A stretch of 64,000 nucleotides of DNA from Flavobacterium poyangense (GCF_011751075.1 NZ_JAALLN010000016.1:46875-110874); one strand, 5' to 3'; shown: positions 45,601 through 55,008, counted from the stretch's first letter. Translations and numbers: made by a program. Notes: generated by a model from the letters alone, not told the origin.

Positions 45601-46939
45601 TCTTTATATTCTCTGGCCAAATGTATTTTCCTCTTCCTTCATTAACTGCATCAATAAAAATTATAATTCTTTTTTTTGTTTTTTTTGCTCTGTCATTAAT
45701 AATGTTTAAAAATTCTTCTGAGGTTGTGTTTTTTATCTGCAACCAGTTAAAAATTTGACTCCATTGGTTGTCCTCTGTTGTAAATTGTTGTCCTAGAAGG
45801 AAGACACTTTCGTAATTATTTTTAATCCTTTTAGTCACTATATCTCCTAGCATATGAGATTTCCCAATCCCTGCCTCGCCTTCTAAAATTAAATATGGAT
45901 TATTAGCTGTTTCACATAAACCATCCTCAATGAAATCTCTAAAATTATAAATATTGCTTTCAAAATCTCTAAGATTTCTCAGCTCCGTTCCATATTTATG
46001 ATAATGCGAAAAATCATTTTTTTCCTTTTGCAGTTTATGCTCTTCATGATTATAATATTGTTTTAATTTATGCGTAATTTCTTCAATTGAATCCAAAATG
46101 ATTATAAAATCAGTAAATGCAATTTTTTCATTATTTTCTAAATCTATTGTAGAGAATAGCTGATAAATTTCATCAAACTTCTGTTCTAATAATTCAATCT
46201 CGGCTTTTACTTCCTCTTTCTTTTTTAATACTTTTCGTCCTTTAATTAACAATTCATCGACGTTATCAGCTATAGATTTTTTAAAATTAGAAGTGCGACC
46301 AAGTGCATCAAAAATTCTTGACACTTCAAGAATGAAATTAAGCTTGGGAGTATATCGTTTTCCTAAAACTAGGATTGATTTTTCGCACTGATTTTTGAAC
46401 CAAGCTTCATCTGGAATAAAACTCAATGAGGATTTTAAGACCGTGACTTTTTCGAGAATATCATCAACTTTTACTTCAATATCATTTAACTTTTCAGTAA
46501 TCTTAAATATTTTGGCTTTGTAGTTTTCATCAAAAAACAAAGACTTCAGTTTTTTGTCTTCTTTTATTTTGGAAGTAAATCTGTCGTAAAAGAATTCCAA
46601 TTCTTCATTAGTAGGAACTATTATGCTATGATTTTCTTGAAACCTACAAAGCAAATCTTCATAATTAATGGTTTGTTTTGCAAACAAAAGATATTTATTC
46701 AACTCTTCAAATATAATTTGAGACTGAAAAAAGTAAAATTTAGAACGGTCATTTCTTTCTGGATAATGCTGGTGGAATTCCTTTATAGTTTCAAGAATAA
46801 TTTTTATTAATTGATTCTTATATTTCCTTTTTGGGAAAAGAAAGTTCTTGATTCTCCCATATCCTTCTTCTTTTGTGAACTGGTCAAGAAATTTTAGACT
46901 GACATAACTTGCAATCGTAATTGAAGTAATTGGTTCCAT
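42692..46939 (-). CDS. Large STAND-type NTPase, Avs-like (probable defence protein)
   Basis: 1415 residues. The first ~330 residues are helical, with SILVLGKRYTPKLN at about 188-201, a motif I associate with bacterial STAND proteins. The NTPase follows: Walker A GEAGIGKS (354-361), Walker B IIIFIDAVNEG (about 425-435) and a sensor-like LVLSVRSS near 460. About 700 residues of helical repeats come next and then a Trp-rich C-terminal region (WTSKDEFNWDCSFEDW). This architecture (effector-NTPase-repeat sensor) fits Avs-type anti-phage proteins, where the repeats bind a phage protein. No nuclease, protease or SIR2 effector is evident at the N-terminus, so the killing mechanism is unclear. It stands alone, convergent with an XRE regulator gene. 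Confidence 0.78.
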   Translation of the reverse strand: MEPITSITIASYVSLKFLDQFTKEEGYGRIKNFLFPKRKYKNQLIKIILETIKEFHQHYPERNDRSKFYFFQSQIIFEELNKYLLFAKQTINYEDLLCRFQENHSIIVPTNEELEFFYDRFTSKIKEDKKLKSLFFDENYKAKIFKITEKLNDIEVKVDDILEKVTVLKSSLSFIPDEAWFKNQCEKSILVLGKRYTPKLNFILEVSRIFDALGRTSNFKKSIADNVDELLIKGRKVLKKKEEVKAEIELLEQKFDEIYQLFSTIDLENNEKIAFTDFIIILDSIEEITHKLKQYYNHEEHKLQKEKNDFSHYHKYGTELRNLRDFESNIYNFRDFIEDGLCETANNPYLILEGEAGIGKSHMLGDIVTKRIKNNYESVFLLGQQFTTEDNQWSQIFNWLQIKNTTSEEFLNIINDRAKKTKKRIIIFIDAVNEGRGKYIWPENIKSFISEVKKYEYLGLVLSVRSSYKDLIFPKESIKELELIENKLHGFRNDAYDACKLFFSNYKIQLPNIPLLHPEFHNPLFLKLFCEGISKSGQNKIPDGVQGISSIINFFIKNVNAVLADSKRFDYSTGINLVDRCVEAVVRYKLDNELRYVNYEKAIEIVEDIVSKFVTKKGTFLDELISEGIFAKNLFWIDKDTYEEGIYLAYERFEDHLTCKYLLNTDLDLEAEFKEGGSFYKYIEDEDALYFNKGLIDAFSIQIPEKINREFYELIPHLTNEYTIADSFVESLLWRKHETINENSAGYINEVVFSYDETHDLFWETTISITSVPEHFYNAYSLNNHLSGLSMANRDASWTRILKDKFKDDSSFKRLIDWAWNQEEKLHISDESIKLTSITLAWFHTSTNRELRDSSTKALINLLQNRIDVLIEVLKIFEKVNDPSVYERLFAVAYGCSLRTRQIEKLTDLSEYIYETIFNKKDEVYPHILLRDYARGVIEYTYSLKMNLSFDIMDVKPPYKSNFPETILSNEELDELYKFDYESPNFKKIYWSQNEILSSMTTEYGRGTGGYGDFGRYTFQSALRTWDVNPNDLSNIAVEWIFKKYGYDVDKHGGYDNNLEYNGRKAATIERIGKKYQWLALYEILARVSDNFKKFERWANDEKEEPYQGPWNPYVRDIDPTILIKATATYQEDEKKEYWWTSKDEFNWDCSFEDWIKKTDNLPVIENLISLNDTDGNEWLVLEGHPEWAEEKKIGQEKWDNQHKRMWCQIRSYILEEKDFENFTSWSMNQDFTGRWMPENREKYEVFNREYYWSQAYKDICFEDNDDYKRDIHDRKTGKLVSEVVIPVETYMWEEEFDKSKEETITFMKPSVGIFEGMGLQYSNKEGEFLDSNGDLICFDTSVNNNSRAIFLIKKEPFLKYLEENNLRIAWTILGEKQVIGGSTFGKEYLGMLEFSGAYYIKENELFGNLKTKQR

Positions 46940-47130
46940 GTATGTTATTTTTATTTTAAATGTTTAAATCAATTTAGTGTTTAAGGGTTAAAAAAAACTT
47001 TCCTTAAGTGGATTCTCCTAGCGATTTTATTAACAAATCAACAACAACCGATAGTTCCTCTTAATTTTCTATTGATGCTCTATGGATACAAGGCAATATC
47101 TTTGTTATAAAATAATACAGTAAAACCTAT

Positions 47131-48555
47131 CTAATTTTTCGTTTTAAAAACTCTATAAAACCCAAAAAGAATCCCAAGCCAAATAGGAATTAACTCCACA
47201 GATATCTTCATATTAGTAATCCACATGATGGCTAAAATACCCAATAAAAATACGAAACAGATGTAATTGCTAACCGGATAAAATATAGAGGCAAACTTAG
47301 TTTTTGTGTTTTCCCTGTCTTTTGCACGTCTAAATTGTAGATGTGTATACGAAATCATGACCCAGTTAATAATTAAGCAAGACACTACCAAAGACATTAG
47401 AATACTAAAAGCTTCTTCGGGAATTACTTTATTTATTAAAATACAGATAGCGGCAAAACAGGAAGAAATTAAAATGGCATTAACGGGTACTGATTGTTTG
47501 TTCAGTTTCTTTAAAAACTTAGGGGCACTACCCTGATCTGCTAAACCAAACAACATGCGTGAGTTGCTGTACACACTGCTATTGTATACGGATAAAGCGG
47601 CGGTTAATACAATTAAATTAAGTACATTGGCTATAAGGCTTGTGAAAAATATTTTGTGACCAAAGAGCTCAAATTCCATTCCGTTTAAATTCTGGAAAAC
47701 CATTACAAACGGGCTGCTGTCTGTAGTAATTTGCTGCCAAGGCGATAAAGCAAATAAAATGACTAAGGCACCCACATAAAATATAAGGATTCTGTAAATA
47801 ACCTGATTGGTTGCTTTTGGAATGTTTTTTTCCGGATTTTCTGCTTCTGCAGCGGTAATTCCAATGAGTTCTAAACCACCAAAGGAGAACATAATTAGTG
47901 CCATTGCAGATAATAAACCTTGGTAGCTGCCAGTAGCCGTTTTTTCAAAGAAACCTTTTGGAAAGAAACCTCCATCGTTATATAAATTATGAATCGTAGC
48001 GTGCTCTCCTCCTGTTCCACTTACCAATAGATAAGTACCGAAAAGAATCATGGCGATAATGGCAACCACTTTTATGATTGAAAACCAAAATTCGGTTTCT
48101 CCGTAGACTTTTACTGAGGCAAAATTTAAAGCATTAATAACCAGAAAGAAAAATAAACTGGATGCCCAAAGCGGAATTTCAGGCCACCAAAACTGTACAT
48201 AAACTCCAATGGCTGTAAGTTCGGCCATGCTGACTAAAATATACAAAATCCAATAATTCCAACCTGATGCAAAACCTGCAAATGGACCACAATACTTATA
48301 GGCAAAATAGCTAAAACTTCCTGAAACGGGTTCTTCAACCACCATTTCGCCAAGTTGTCTCATAATAAAAAAAGCGATAATTCCGGCGATAGCATAACCT
48401 AAAATAACAGAAGGTCCTGCTAATACGGCCGCTGGACCAATGCCGAGGAAAAGACCAGTTCCTATAGATCCGCCTAAGGCAATTAACTGAATGTGACGGT
48501 TAGTTAGTCCACGTTTAAGCTGATTGTCTTCTACAGCATCATGATTTTTTTTCAC
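47131..48555 (-). CDS. Amino-acid permease (APC superfamily)
   Basis: 474 residues with 12 membrane helices. The N-terminus LKRGLTNRHIQLIALGGSIG and TGLFLGIGPAAVLAGPS is the signature of the amino-acid transporter family that includes AroP, PheP, GabP and CycA. GEMVVEEPVSGSFSYFAYKY and GWNYWILYILVSMAELTAI are further family blocks. It imports amino acids with protons; the specific substrate cannot be set from sequence. No neighbouring catabolic gene is present. Confidence 0.93.
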   Translation of the reverse strand: MKKNHDAVEDNQLKRGLTNRHIQLIALGGSIGTGLFLGIGPAAVLAGPSVILGYAIAGIIAFFIMRQLGEMVVEEPVSGSFSYFAYKYCGPFAGFASGWNYWILYILVSMAELTAIGVYVQFWWPEIPLWASSLFFFLVINALNFASVKVYGETEFWFSIIKVVAIIAMILFGTYLLVSGTGGEHATIHNLYNDGGFFPKGFFEKTATGSYQGLLSAMALIMFSFGGLELIGITAAEAENPEKNIPKATNQVIYRILIFYVGALVILFALSPWQQITTDSSPFVMVFQNLNGMEFELFGHKIFFTSLIANVLNLIVLTAALSVYNSSVYSNSRMLFGLADQGSAPKFLKKLNKQSVPVNAILISSCFAAICILINKVIPEEAFSILMSLVVSCLIINWVMISYTHLQFRRAKDRENTKTKFASIFYPVSNYICFVFLLGILAIMWITNMKISVELIPIWLGILFGFYRVFKTKN

Positions 48556-48909
48556 AGATTCGATTTTAAAAGAGTTAGATGTATTTAGAAATGTATAATG
48601 AGCGAAGATAAGTTAAAAAAGGAATCTTACAAAGTATCATTCTGTCGCAGCTGTAAGAGTCAAGTATAAAAAATTAAGTTTTAAAAGTTGGATTGTCAAT
48701 TTACAGAATGATTTAAAGCTGTTTTATGCGTTTGTTTAACCGCAAAAGAAAGGTCTTTTTCACGCAGATTTAGCAGATTAAGCTGATATTCTTGTTGTGT
48801 TTTTTTATAAAATTATCTGCTTGATCTGCTAAATCTGCGTGAAAAACTTTGTCTTCTTATCACGAATAGGCAAGGGAGTTGTTTGTCAATTGCAATTGGT
48901 AACTGCCAA
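48556..48909. repeat. Intergenic region with repeat family B (copy 2)
   Basis: The 354-base gap holds palindromic repeat B at 48754-48850 (CTTTTTCACGCAGATTTAGC ... GCTAAATCTGCGTGAAAAAC), nearly identical to 41127-41227. The rest, 48556-48750, shows no gene; it contains the promoter side of the permease gene. Confidence 0.85.
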
Positions 48910-50058
48910 TTACATTGATAAGCCTTTGAGGTACAATTCGCTGTGATCGATCATTAGTTCTGCCCACATTGGAAGATGGTCTGACATCTGGAAAGTCCTC
49001 CAATCGTCATAGTATTTTTTCAGGTTATCTTGTGTTGCTAGGGTCTTTTGCAGGATAGTAATTTGTTTCTGATAGTCATTTCTTTTTTCATCGCTGGTTT
49101 CTAATGCCATATCCTGTGATAATTCTGCAATCTGTTTTTGTAAATAGGCAGTAATTATGCTCTCATAGGAACTGAAATCAGAATTACTAAATACATGTTC
49201 ATAGTAATCGTAAGCACCTGCGCTGTTTGCTTCATCCCCCAGTAAAAAGTTTTTACCCTTTGAACGAATTCCAATCTGGTCGTAATGCTTGGTTTTTGAA
49301 ACATTTGTTGCTGTTTCGCTTTCGGGCTTTTGTTTAAGTACTGCGGGAATTTCAAAACCATTTTTTTCAAGGGCTTGCATGGTTTCGTGCTGGCGGTCTA
49401 TTATATTAAAATCCCCCAAAACAATTAAGTTCTCTAAATCAGAATCTGCACGTTTTTTTAGAAACTTAGCTATGGCTGCAATTTCATTTTTTCTCCTTTC
49501 TAACTGGGCTCCGCTATCGGCACCATAATAAATATGAACCGTACATAAACTGAATTTGCTCCAACCCGACTGAAACGAAACTAAAAATGGCGACCGTGCA
49601 AACTGTACATCTCCCTGAATTTGACTCGTCTTTGGAAGCACAATCTCTCCGGCAATTTTTTTAAAACTAACCCTTCTTGTATCATAAATAAAGGTCATTC
49701 GCTCCCCGTTCCCACTCGGTCCTTCTGTGACATCTGTGCAGATATAGTCCCACTCCTCACCTAACACGTACATTAGTCGACTCAGTCCCGCCAGATTTTT
49801 ATTGACTTCCTGAACCGCTATAAGATCAAAAGAAGATAGAATCTGAGCGATATAAAAGTACGATTCATCTAATCTGTACCCGTATCCGAATTTGTTCGAA
49901 TCAAAATCTCTAATATTCCAGGTGGCAATCAGCAGGTTTTTGTCTGTTTTTTTCGGAGGGGTTTTTGTGCCTAAATCATTTTTCAGCGTAATTAGGTTGT
50001 CTACAACAAACTTTCGTCTGCTTTCCGGTATGTCATTTTTAATAGCATAATATCTCAT
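48910..50058 (-). CDS. Endonuclease/exonuclease/phosphatase family protein
   Basis: 382 residues, no signal peptide. Four catalytic motifs of the DNase I-like fold are visible: TWNIRDFD (about 47-54), AVQEVN with the metal-binding Glu (about 80-85), LGDFNII (about 216-222) and SDHLPMWAEL (about 357-366). The family cuts nucleic acids or phosphate esters. A long insert (about 280-345) with helices precedes the last motif. The substrate is not evident; a cytosolic nuclease role is likely. It stands alone on the minus strand. Confidence 0.9.
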   Translation of the reverse strand: MRYYAIKNDIPESRRKFVVDNLITLKNDLGTKTPPKKTDKNLLIATWNIRDFDSNKFGYGYRLDESYFYIAQILSSFDLIAVQEVNKNLAGLSRLMYVLGEEWDYICTDVTEGPSGNGERMTFIYDTRRVSFKKIAGEIVLPKTSQIQGDVQFARSPFLVSFQSGWSKFSLCTVHIYYGADSGAQLERRKNEIAAIAKFLKKRADSDLENLIVLGDFNIIDRQHETMQALEKNGFEIPAVLKQKPESETATNVSKTKHYDQIGIRSKGKNFLLGDEANSAGAYDYYEHVFSNSDFSSYESIITAYLQKQIAELSQDMALETSDEKRNDYQKQITILQKTLATQDNLKKYYDDWRTFQMSDHLPMWAELMIDHSELYLKGLSM

Positions 50059-50249
50059 AACCAGTTATTTAAAAGTTAGACTATAACAAGTTTACAGAAA
50101 AAAAAGCAACTAATTATAAGTGTTTCTACCTATTTTGAATAGTGTTATTTAATTGAATTTTAATTAGTTATATATGATCTTGTTCTGTATTTTTGGTCTA
50201 ATTACATACCCATTTTTGAGAAATAATATTAATTTACTACTAACAAGCC

Positions 50250-51110
50250 ATGTTTGAATTAGAAATCATTTTATTCATTATAGCCTATACTACCCTAAGT
50301 ATTTCCTTAACGTTTGCTTTTATTTGTTACAAACGTAATATGGAAACACAGGAGACTCTCGCTCTTATTATCTCTTTGTTACTTCTCATTATTTCGATAT
50401 CAGTTTCTCCATTATTAAAAAGGTCGGGGCACGGTTTTTTTTCCAATCTCTTTACGATTTCGGCTATGGTTATAGTGGGTACTACCACACTTTTAAATAC
50501 TTTAAAAGAGCGTCAGCATAAACTTCGCAATATTGTTAAAGAGCTCTGTTTGGGATTGGGGATAGCTATACTTTTCATTGTTAATGTTGTTTCATTTTTT
50601 CATATAACAAAATATGCTGAGTGGCTTGCTGTAGGTTATCTGATCTTTTCTATCCTGGTTTCAATGCTTATCACCAGAACCTCTGAACCAAAAATTAAAC
50701 TGAATCCAAAAACAGACTCTGATCGCTTGTTTGCAATAGTATTGTTAGTGACCGTGCCTCTTTATTTAATTTTGCAGTTTAAATTTTGTGTCTCTTGCCC
50801 GGATCCTTCAATAGGTTTCCTGCTTCCTCTATTGTTTTCAATTATTGCAATTAATAAAATAATTGATGATGTTAATCGCTTATCCATTTTAAAGAATAAT
50901 ACAGGAAATTTGGAACAGAATCTAACCGGTTATGGACTTAGTGATCGTGAAACGGAAGTGGCACAATTATTATCACAGGGATTGAGTTATCAGTCTATTT
51001 CAGAGCAATTGTTTATCTCTATCCCAACTGTAAAAACGCATACGAGTAATATCTACCGAAAATGCAATATAAAAAGCAAATACGAGCTCATGAAAATTGT
51101 TTTTTATTAA
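50250..51110 (+). CDS. Membrane-bound LuxR-type transcription regulator
   Basis: 286 residues. The first ~215 residues contain about six to seven membrane helices with short loops (FIIAYTTLSISLTFAFICYK; LALIISLLLLIISISV). The C-terminal ~60 residues are a LuxR helix-turn-helix (GLSDRETEVAQLLSQGLSYQ then SISEQLFISIPTVKTHTSNI). It probably senses an envelope or membrane cue and binds DNA directly. A TATTTTTG box lies at 50188-50195 upstream. The outer-membrane protein gene follows after the nested repeats and may be unrelated. Confidence 0.87.
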   Translation: MFELEIILFIIAYTTLSISLTFAFICYKRNMETQETLALIISLLLLIISISVSPLLKRSGHGFFSNLFTISAMVIVGTTTLLNTLKERQHKLRNIVKELCLGLGIAILFIVNVVSFFHITKYAEWLAVGYLIFSILVSMLITRTSEPKIKLNPKTDSDRLFAIVLLVTVPLYLILQFKFCVSCPDPSIGFLLPLLFSIIAINKIIDDVNRLSILKNNTGNLEQNLTGYGLSDRETEVAQLLSQGLSYQSISEQLFISIPTVKTHTSNIYRKCNIKSKYELMKIVFY

Positions 51111-51134
51111 TAATCAAACCTGTTTGGTGCATTT

Positions 51135-51343
51135 GTTTTTTAACACATAGATCACAAGGATTTTTGCTTGTTTTGATTGCAAAGCCAGTAAAGTATTAGC
51201 ACAAAGCAAAGTCTTTTTCACGCAGATTTTGCAGATTAAGCCGATATTTGTTTTGTGTACAGATAAAAACAATCTGCTAAATCTGCGTGAAAACTTTTTA
51301 AGAAGCGAAATCTATGTTTCTATGTGTTAAATATAATTTTTAC
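51135..51343. repeat. Family A repeat interrupted by family B repeat (nested)
   Basis: The left arm TTTTTTAACACATAG (51136-51150) and right arm CTATGTTTCTATGTGTTAAA (51312-51331), followed by TATAATTTTTAC, are the ends of family A. Between them, 51211-51296 is a full family B hairpin (TCTTTTTCACGCAGATTTTG ... CTGCTAAATCTGCGTGAAAA). The central part of A is lost or replaced. The B copy therefore sits inside A. The rest of 51111-51498 holds a TACTTTTG box at 51461-51468 upstream of the next gene. Confidence 0.82.
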
Positions 51344-51498
51344 AATACGGGCTCATTAAAATCGTATTCTGTTAATAATCAAGGCTCATACTTTTGTATG
51401 AAATTTAAAATCGCTTATTTTTCATACCAATTGCTGATTTCTTCTGTGTTTTCAGGTCAATACTTTTGTCGGGAACAATTAAAGATAAAAGCAAAAGT

Positions 51499-52794
51499 AT
51501 GTTTAAAAAAATTCTACTCAGTTTACTAATATCGTACACTTCAAAGATATTAGCTCAAGATTCCATTCCAGCAAAGACTAACAGACAGCGATTGAATTTC
51601 GCAAAGACTTATTTTGAGGTTGGTGGTACTTATGTAAGTCCGTTTAAAGGGAAAAAAAATCAGGATAATACAATTGTAACGTTTGATCATGCTGCGACTA
51701 TTAATCAATATCTTACCTGGGGAGGATTCCATTTTTGGGGTCATGCCGAATTTTATGTGACTTTTCCGCTCAACCAGTTCTATCTGAAGGAAAAACCAAA
51801 AGACACCTATAAACTGGAGCAATCCGTTGTTACCGGAGCAAGAATATATCCCTGGGCAATAGAGGAAGGAAAATTAAGACCTTTTATAGGCATTGGTTGG
51901 GAATCATTAGAGTTTAAACAAAGTATCGATTCTGATGAAAGTAGCACTAAATTGGCAAAAGATTTTCTTTTAAACCTTGAAACCGGTCTGTTATATAACT
52001 ATAAAAACTTCGGATTACGCTTTGCAGTGCTTTACAATGCCGATAATCAGTGGGAATACCCTTTAGACAAAGTCCAAAAAGCAAAAATTAAAACTCCACC
52101 AATCAGCGCTTCTTTAGGTTTACTGTATTCTTTTGATTCCTCAAAAGATACTGCAAAAGAAAACATTGATAAATGGAATAGTTATCCTACTGTAAGTAGA
52201 TTATCCGACCACGCAACCAGGACAGGTGACTTTTTTATAGGTGTTGGTCCTTCTTTGTCTTTTTCGCTAAGTAAATCAGATTACAATAAGATGAATCTCC
52301 CCTATTTAAAAGACAGACTAGTTTCTAAAAATTATTTTGATATTGCTGTAGGATATCATTTTAATAAAGCCAATCTGTTTACAGCACTTTCATTCCGAAA
52401 TCCGAAGTTTCAAACCAAAGGATATGGCACGGAACAAACTATCCAAAAAACTTCTTTAGCATTAGAAGTAAATAAATTCATAACAGATTATAATGGTTTT
52501 GCGCCCTATATTGGAGTTAACCTTGCGTATGATAAACTTAGCTACAAACTAAAAACGGATGACTTAACTAGTACTATCAAATATAAAGGAAAGTTAGAAC
52601 CGGGTCTAACCGTTGGTTGGGATATTGTTCCCGGGAAAACGGATGAAGCCTTAATTTTAAGAACCAGTCTCAGATGGTATCCGCTTTCAGAATTTGATGT
52701 CGATGGGCAAAATTTTAGTTTCAAACAATTGGAGTATAATTTGATTCAGCTTGTTTTTTATCCGGAGAGATTGCAGAAGAAGCGTAGAAAGTAA
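51499..52794 (+). CDS. Outer-membrane beta-barrel-like protein of unknown function
   Basis: 431 residues from ATG 51499; a TTG-started version from 51466 adds 11 residues before the signal peptide and is unlikely. Signal peptide MFKKILLSLLISYTSKILAQ. The mature part is a long series of amphipathic strands with aromatic girdle residues (YFEVGGTYVSPFKGKKNQDN; FRNPKFQTKGYGTEQTIQKT; YNLIQLVFYPERLQKKRRK), as in outer-membrane barrels. The C-terminal ~200 residues may be a second barrel half (VGPSLSFSLSK). No named family recognised. A strong terminator follows. Confidence 0.75.
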   Translation: MFKKILLSLLISYTSKILAQDSIPAKTNRQRLNFAKTYFEVGGTYVSPFKGKKNQDNTIVTFDHAATINQYLTWGGFHFWGHAEFYVTFPLNQFYLKEKPKDTYKLEQSVVTGARIYPWAIEEGKLRPFIGIGWESLEFKQSIDSDESSTKLAKDFLLNLETGLLYNYKNFGLRFAVLYNADNQWEYPLDKVQKAKIKTPPISASLGLLYSFDSSKDTAKENIDKWNSYPTVSRLSDHATRTGDFFIGVGPSLSFSLSKSDYNKMNLPYLKDRLVSKNYFDIAVGYHFNKANLFTALSFRNPKFQTKGYGTEQTIQKTSLALEVNKFITDYNGFAPYIGVNLAYDKLSYKLKTDDLTSTIKYKGKLEPGLTVGWDIVPGKTDEALILRTSLRWYPLSEFDVDGQNFSFKQLEYNLIQLVFYPERLQKKRRK

Positions 52795-52811
52795 AATCGA
52801 GATTACTCTTA

Positions 52812-52845
52812 AAAAAAAGCTAAAACGAAAGTTTTAGCTTTTTTT
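52812..52845. terminator. Strong terminator after the outer-membrane protein gene
   Basis: A perfect 15-bp inverted repeat AAAAAAAGCTAAAAC / GTTTTAGCTTTTTTT with loop GAAA, 17 bases after the stop codon. It works in both directions. Confidence 0.9.
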
Positions 52846-53059
52846 ACTTCTATGTTTATTTCATTGATCTGTTTTTGTCAGCTAAAAAAGAGTTTAATTT
52901 TGCTAAATTAATGGAAGAACTTAAAAAAGACCTGCATTGACAAGGTTTGTCGAATTTGAGTTTGGGCTTATCAGTTTTAGATTTTATAACTTTATAAAGC
53001 AAATAAATCTATTTAACTTTTCGTCCTAACTTTTTTAAAACAGGGATTGATTTATTAAA

Positions 53060-54994
53060 TTATTCCATACTAATAATTATAAATTCGCTTCGTCTGTTGG
53101 CTTGATGCTCACTTTCGCTACATATTACACCATCAGAACAATGATTCACTAACTTTGTTTCTCCATAACCTTTTGCGGTTAATCTACTTGCAGCTATGCC
53201 GTTTTTTACAAGCCATGCCATAGTGGATTTAGCTCTTCTGTCGGATAATTTTTCATTATATAAATGAGTTTGTCTACTATCTGTATGTGAGCGTATATCA
53301 ATTTTTATTTTTGGATTTTGTTGCATTACTGCTAATATTTTCTCTAATTGAAAAGCCGCATCTTCACGGATAACTGATTTATCTAAATCAAAGTAAATGA
53401 TCGGAATGTTTAAGGTTTTTGCTAAGTCAGTTCCTTTTCCGATATGTTTTATGCGTTGTTCTAACTGTAAAGGTAAGTTTGATTTTCCTGTAGTGTTCTC
53501 CGAAGTAATTTTGCCTTCTTTGGTTTCGTATTCTGCTTTTTCGGCTCTTACATAATAGGTTTTTCCGCAGTCTATTTCAAAAACATAGACTCCCTTTATA
53601 TTAGTAATTGTTTCTTTTATCAACTCAAAATGTTCGTTAAACAAGCTTACTTTCGAAGTGTTCAACGGTGCCCCTGTCTCCAAATCACTGATTATTCCAG
53701 ATAATTCTTGTTCACATATACTTATTTCTTTAAAGCGGTAGATGTCATCGTATCCCTTGCCGCCATTTCGATTTGAAGTAAAAAAACCGCTCTTAGTTTT
53801 AGTGTCTATTAAAAAAGCGAAATCGTCCTGTGGCCCATTTATGGGCTCTCCGATATTTTTTACTTCTTCAAAACGGCCATCACTTCTTATTTTAGAAACA
53901 AATATATCTAACCCTCCTAGTCCCGGTCTGCCATCACTGGCAAAGTAAAGCTCATTATCAGCGGATATGGATGGGAAGGTTTCCCGGCCTTCAGTATTGA
54001 TAATCGCTCCTAAGTTTATTGGATTTCCAAAGCTTCCGTCATCATTAATTTTAACACTGAATAAATCAGATTGCCCCAATGTGCCAGGCATGTCTGAAGC
54101 AAAATAAAGCGTTTTTTCGTCTATACTCAATGCCGGATGCGCAATGCTATACTCGTTGCTGTTAAAAGGCAATTCGGTTACATTGCCCCACTTCCCTTCC
54201 TGCAATACTGCTTTGTAGAGTTTTAGTAAAGTTGAATTTTTAGAATCTTTTCCTTTTTTTCCATTAGAATAATTATTTCTTGTAAAATACATGGTTTGAC
54301 CGTCTCTGGTAAAGACCGGCGTCGATTCGTGAAATCTGGAGTTAATGACGGTACTCAAACGTTCCGGTTTTCCCATTTGACCAGTTGGGCTTATTTCTGA
54401 ACTGTATAGATTGGTATAGGATTGATTCGTCCATTTAAATACCTTTTTGAAGGCTCCGGTAGTATCTCTTGCTGATGCAAATATCAATTTGTTATTTAAA
54501 AATGAACTTCCATAATCTGAATACTCTGAGTTGATTCCTGCGTCAGCTACATCATAACGTCGGGAATTGGCTTTGATTTCATTGAGGTAGTTTTTTTGCT
54601 CCGTATATAGCTTTGCTCTTTGATCATTGCCGGATTTTTTGTTGAACTCCTCCATCAGTTTATCAGCTTTTTGATAGTCCCCTATCGATTTTAGAGTCTG
54701 TGCATAGCGGTAATAATATTCCGGTTCTTGTTCCTGATTCATTACGAAAAGTTCCTTGTACCATTTTTCGGCCTTGTCAAATTCAGCATTAAAGTAGTAG
54801 GCATTGGCCAGTTTCTGAAACATCTTTTCATCTTTATACCCTTTTTTGGCAACATGCTCATAGGTCGCGATGGCGTCAATATAATCGTATCGTTCATACT
54901 TTTTATCAGCTGCTTCTACTCTGTTTTTTTGCGCATAACTTTGTGAAGTCAAAATGCTGAAAAAGATACTGCATAGGAGGATTTTTGCTTTCAT
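53060..54994 (-). CDS. OmpA-family protein with TPR, PD40 and regulatory domains
   Basis: 644 residues with signal peptide MKAKILLCSIFFSILTSQSYAQ. In order: TPR-like helices (about 25-130; FQKLANAYYFNAEFDKAEKW), a WD40-like PD40 beta-propeller (about 170-425; STPVFTRDGQTMYFTRNNYS; HPALSIDEKTLYFASDMPG), a CarboxypepD_reg sandwich (about 430-510) and an OmpA domain (about 530-644; YFDLDKSVIREDAAFQL; NRRSEFIII) that binds peptidoglycan. It follows the PorP/SprF gene by 14 bases. Such trios accompany type IX secreted adhesins in Bacteroidetes; this protein probably anchors the complex to the wall. Confidence 0.92.
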   Translation of the reverse strand: MKAKILLCSIFFSILTSQSYAQKNRVEAADKKYERYDYIDAIATYEHVAKKGYKDEKMFQKLANAYYFNAEFDKAEKWYKELFVMNQEQEPEYYYRYAQTLKSIGDYQKADKLMEEFNKKSGNDQRAKLYTEQKNYLNEIKANSRRYDVADAGINSEYSDYGSSFLNNKLIFASARDTTGAFKKVFKWTNQSYTNLYSSEISPTGQMGKPERLSTVINSRFHESTPVFTRDGQTMYFTRNNYSNGKKGKDSKNSTLLKLYKAVLQEGKWGNVTELPFNSNEYSIAHPALSIDEKTLYFASDMPGTLGQSDLFSVKINDDGSFGNPINLGAIINTEGRETFPSISADNELYFASDGRPGLGGLDIFVSKIRSDGRFEEVKNIGEPINGPQDDFAFLIDTKTKSGFFTSNRNGGKGYDDIYRFKEISICEQELSGIISDLETGAPLNTSKVSLFNEHFELIKETITNIKGVYVFEIDCGKTYYVRAEKAEYETKEGKITSENTTGKSNLPLQLEQRIKHIGKGTDLAKTLNIPIIYFDLDKSVIREDAAFQLEKILAVMQQNPKIKIDIRSHTDSRQTHLYNEKLSDRRAKSTMAWLVKNGIAASRLTAKGYGETKLVNHCSDGVICSESEHQANRRSEFIIISME

Positions 54995-55008
54995 AGTTTG
55001 TACTGGAT

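Noticed and set aside
51314..51529. 71-residue plus-strand ORF before the outer-membrane protein
   Set aside because: It starts in the family A repeat arm and overlaps the next gene's start in another frame; no homology pattern.
53060..54994. Gliding protein SprE or PorE
   Set aside because: Domain order (TPR, PD40, regulatory domain, OmpA) is shared by many paralogues and the gene context is an adhesin trio, so no gene symbol is given.
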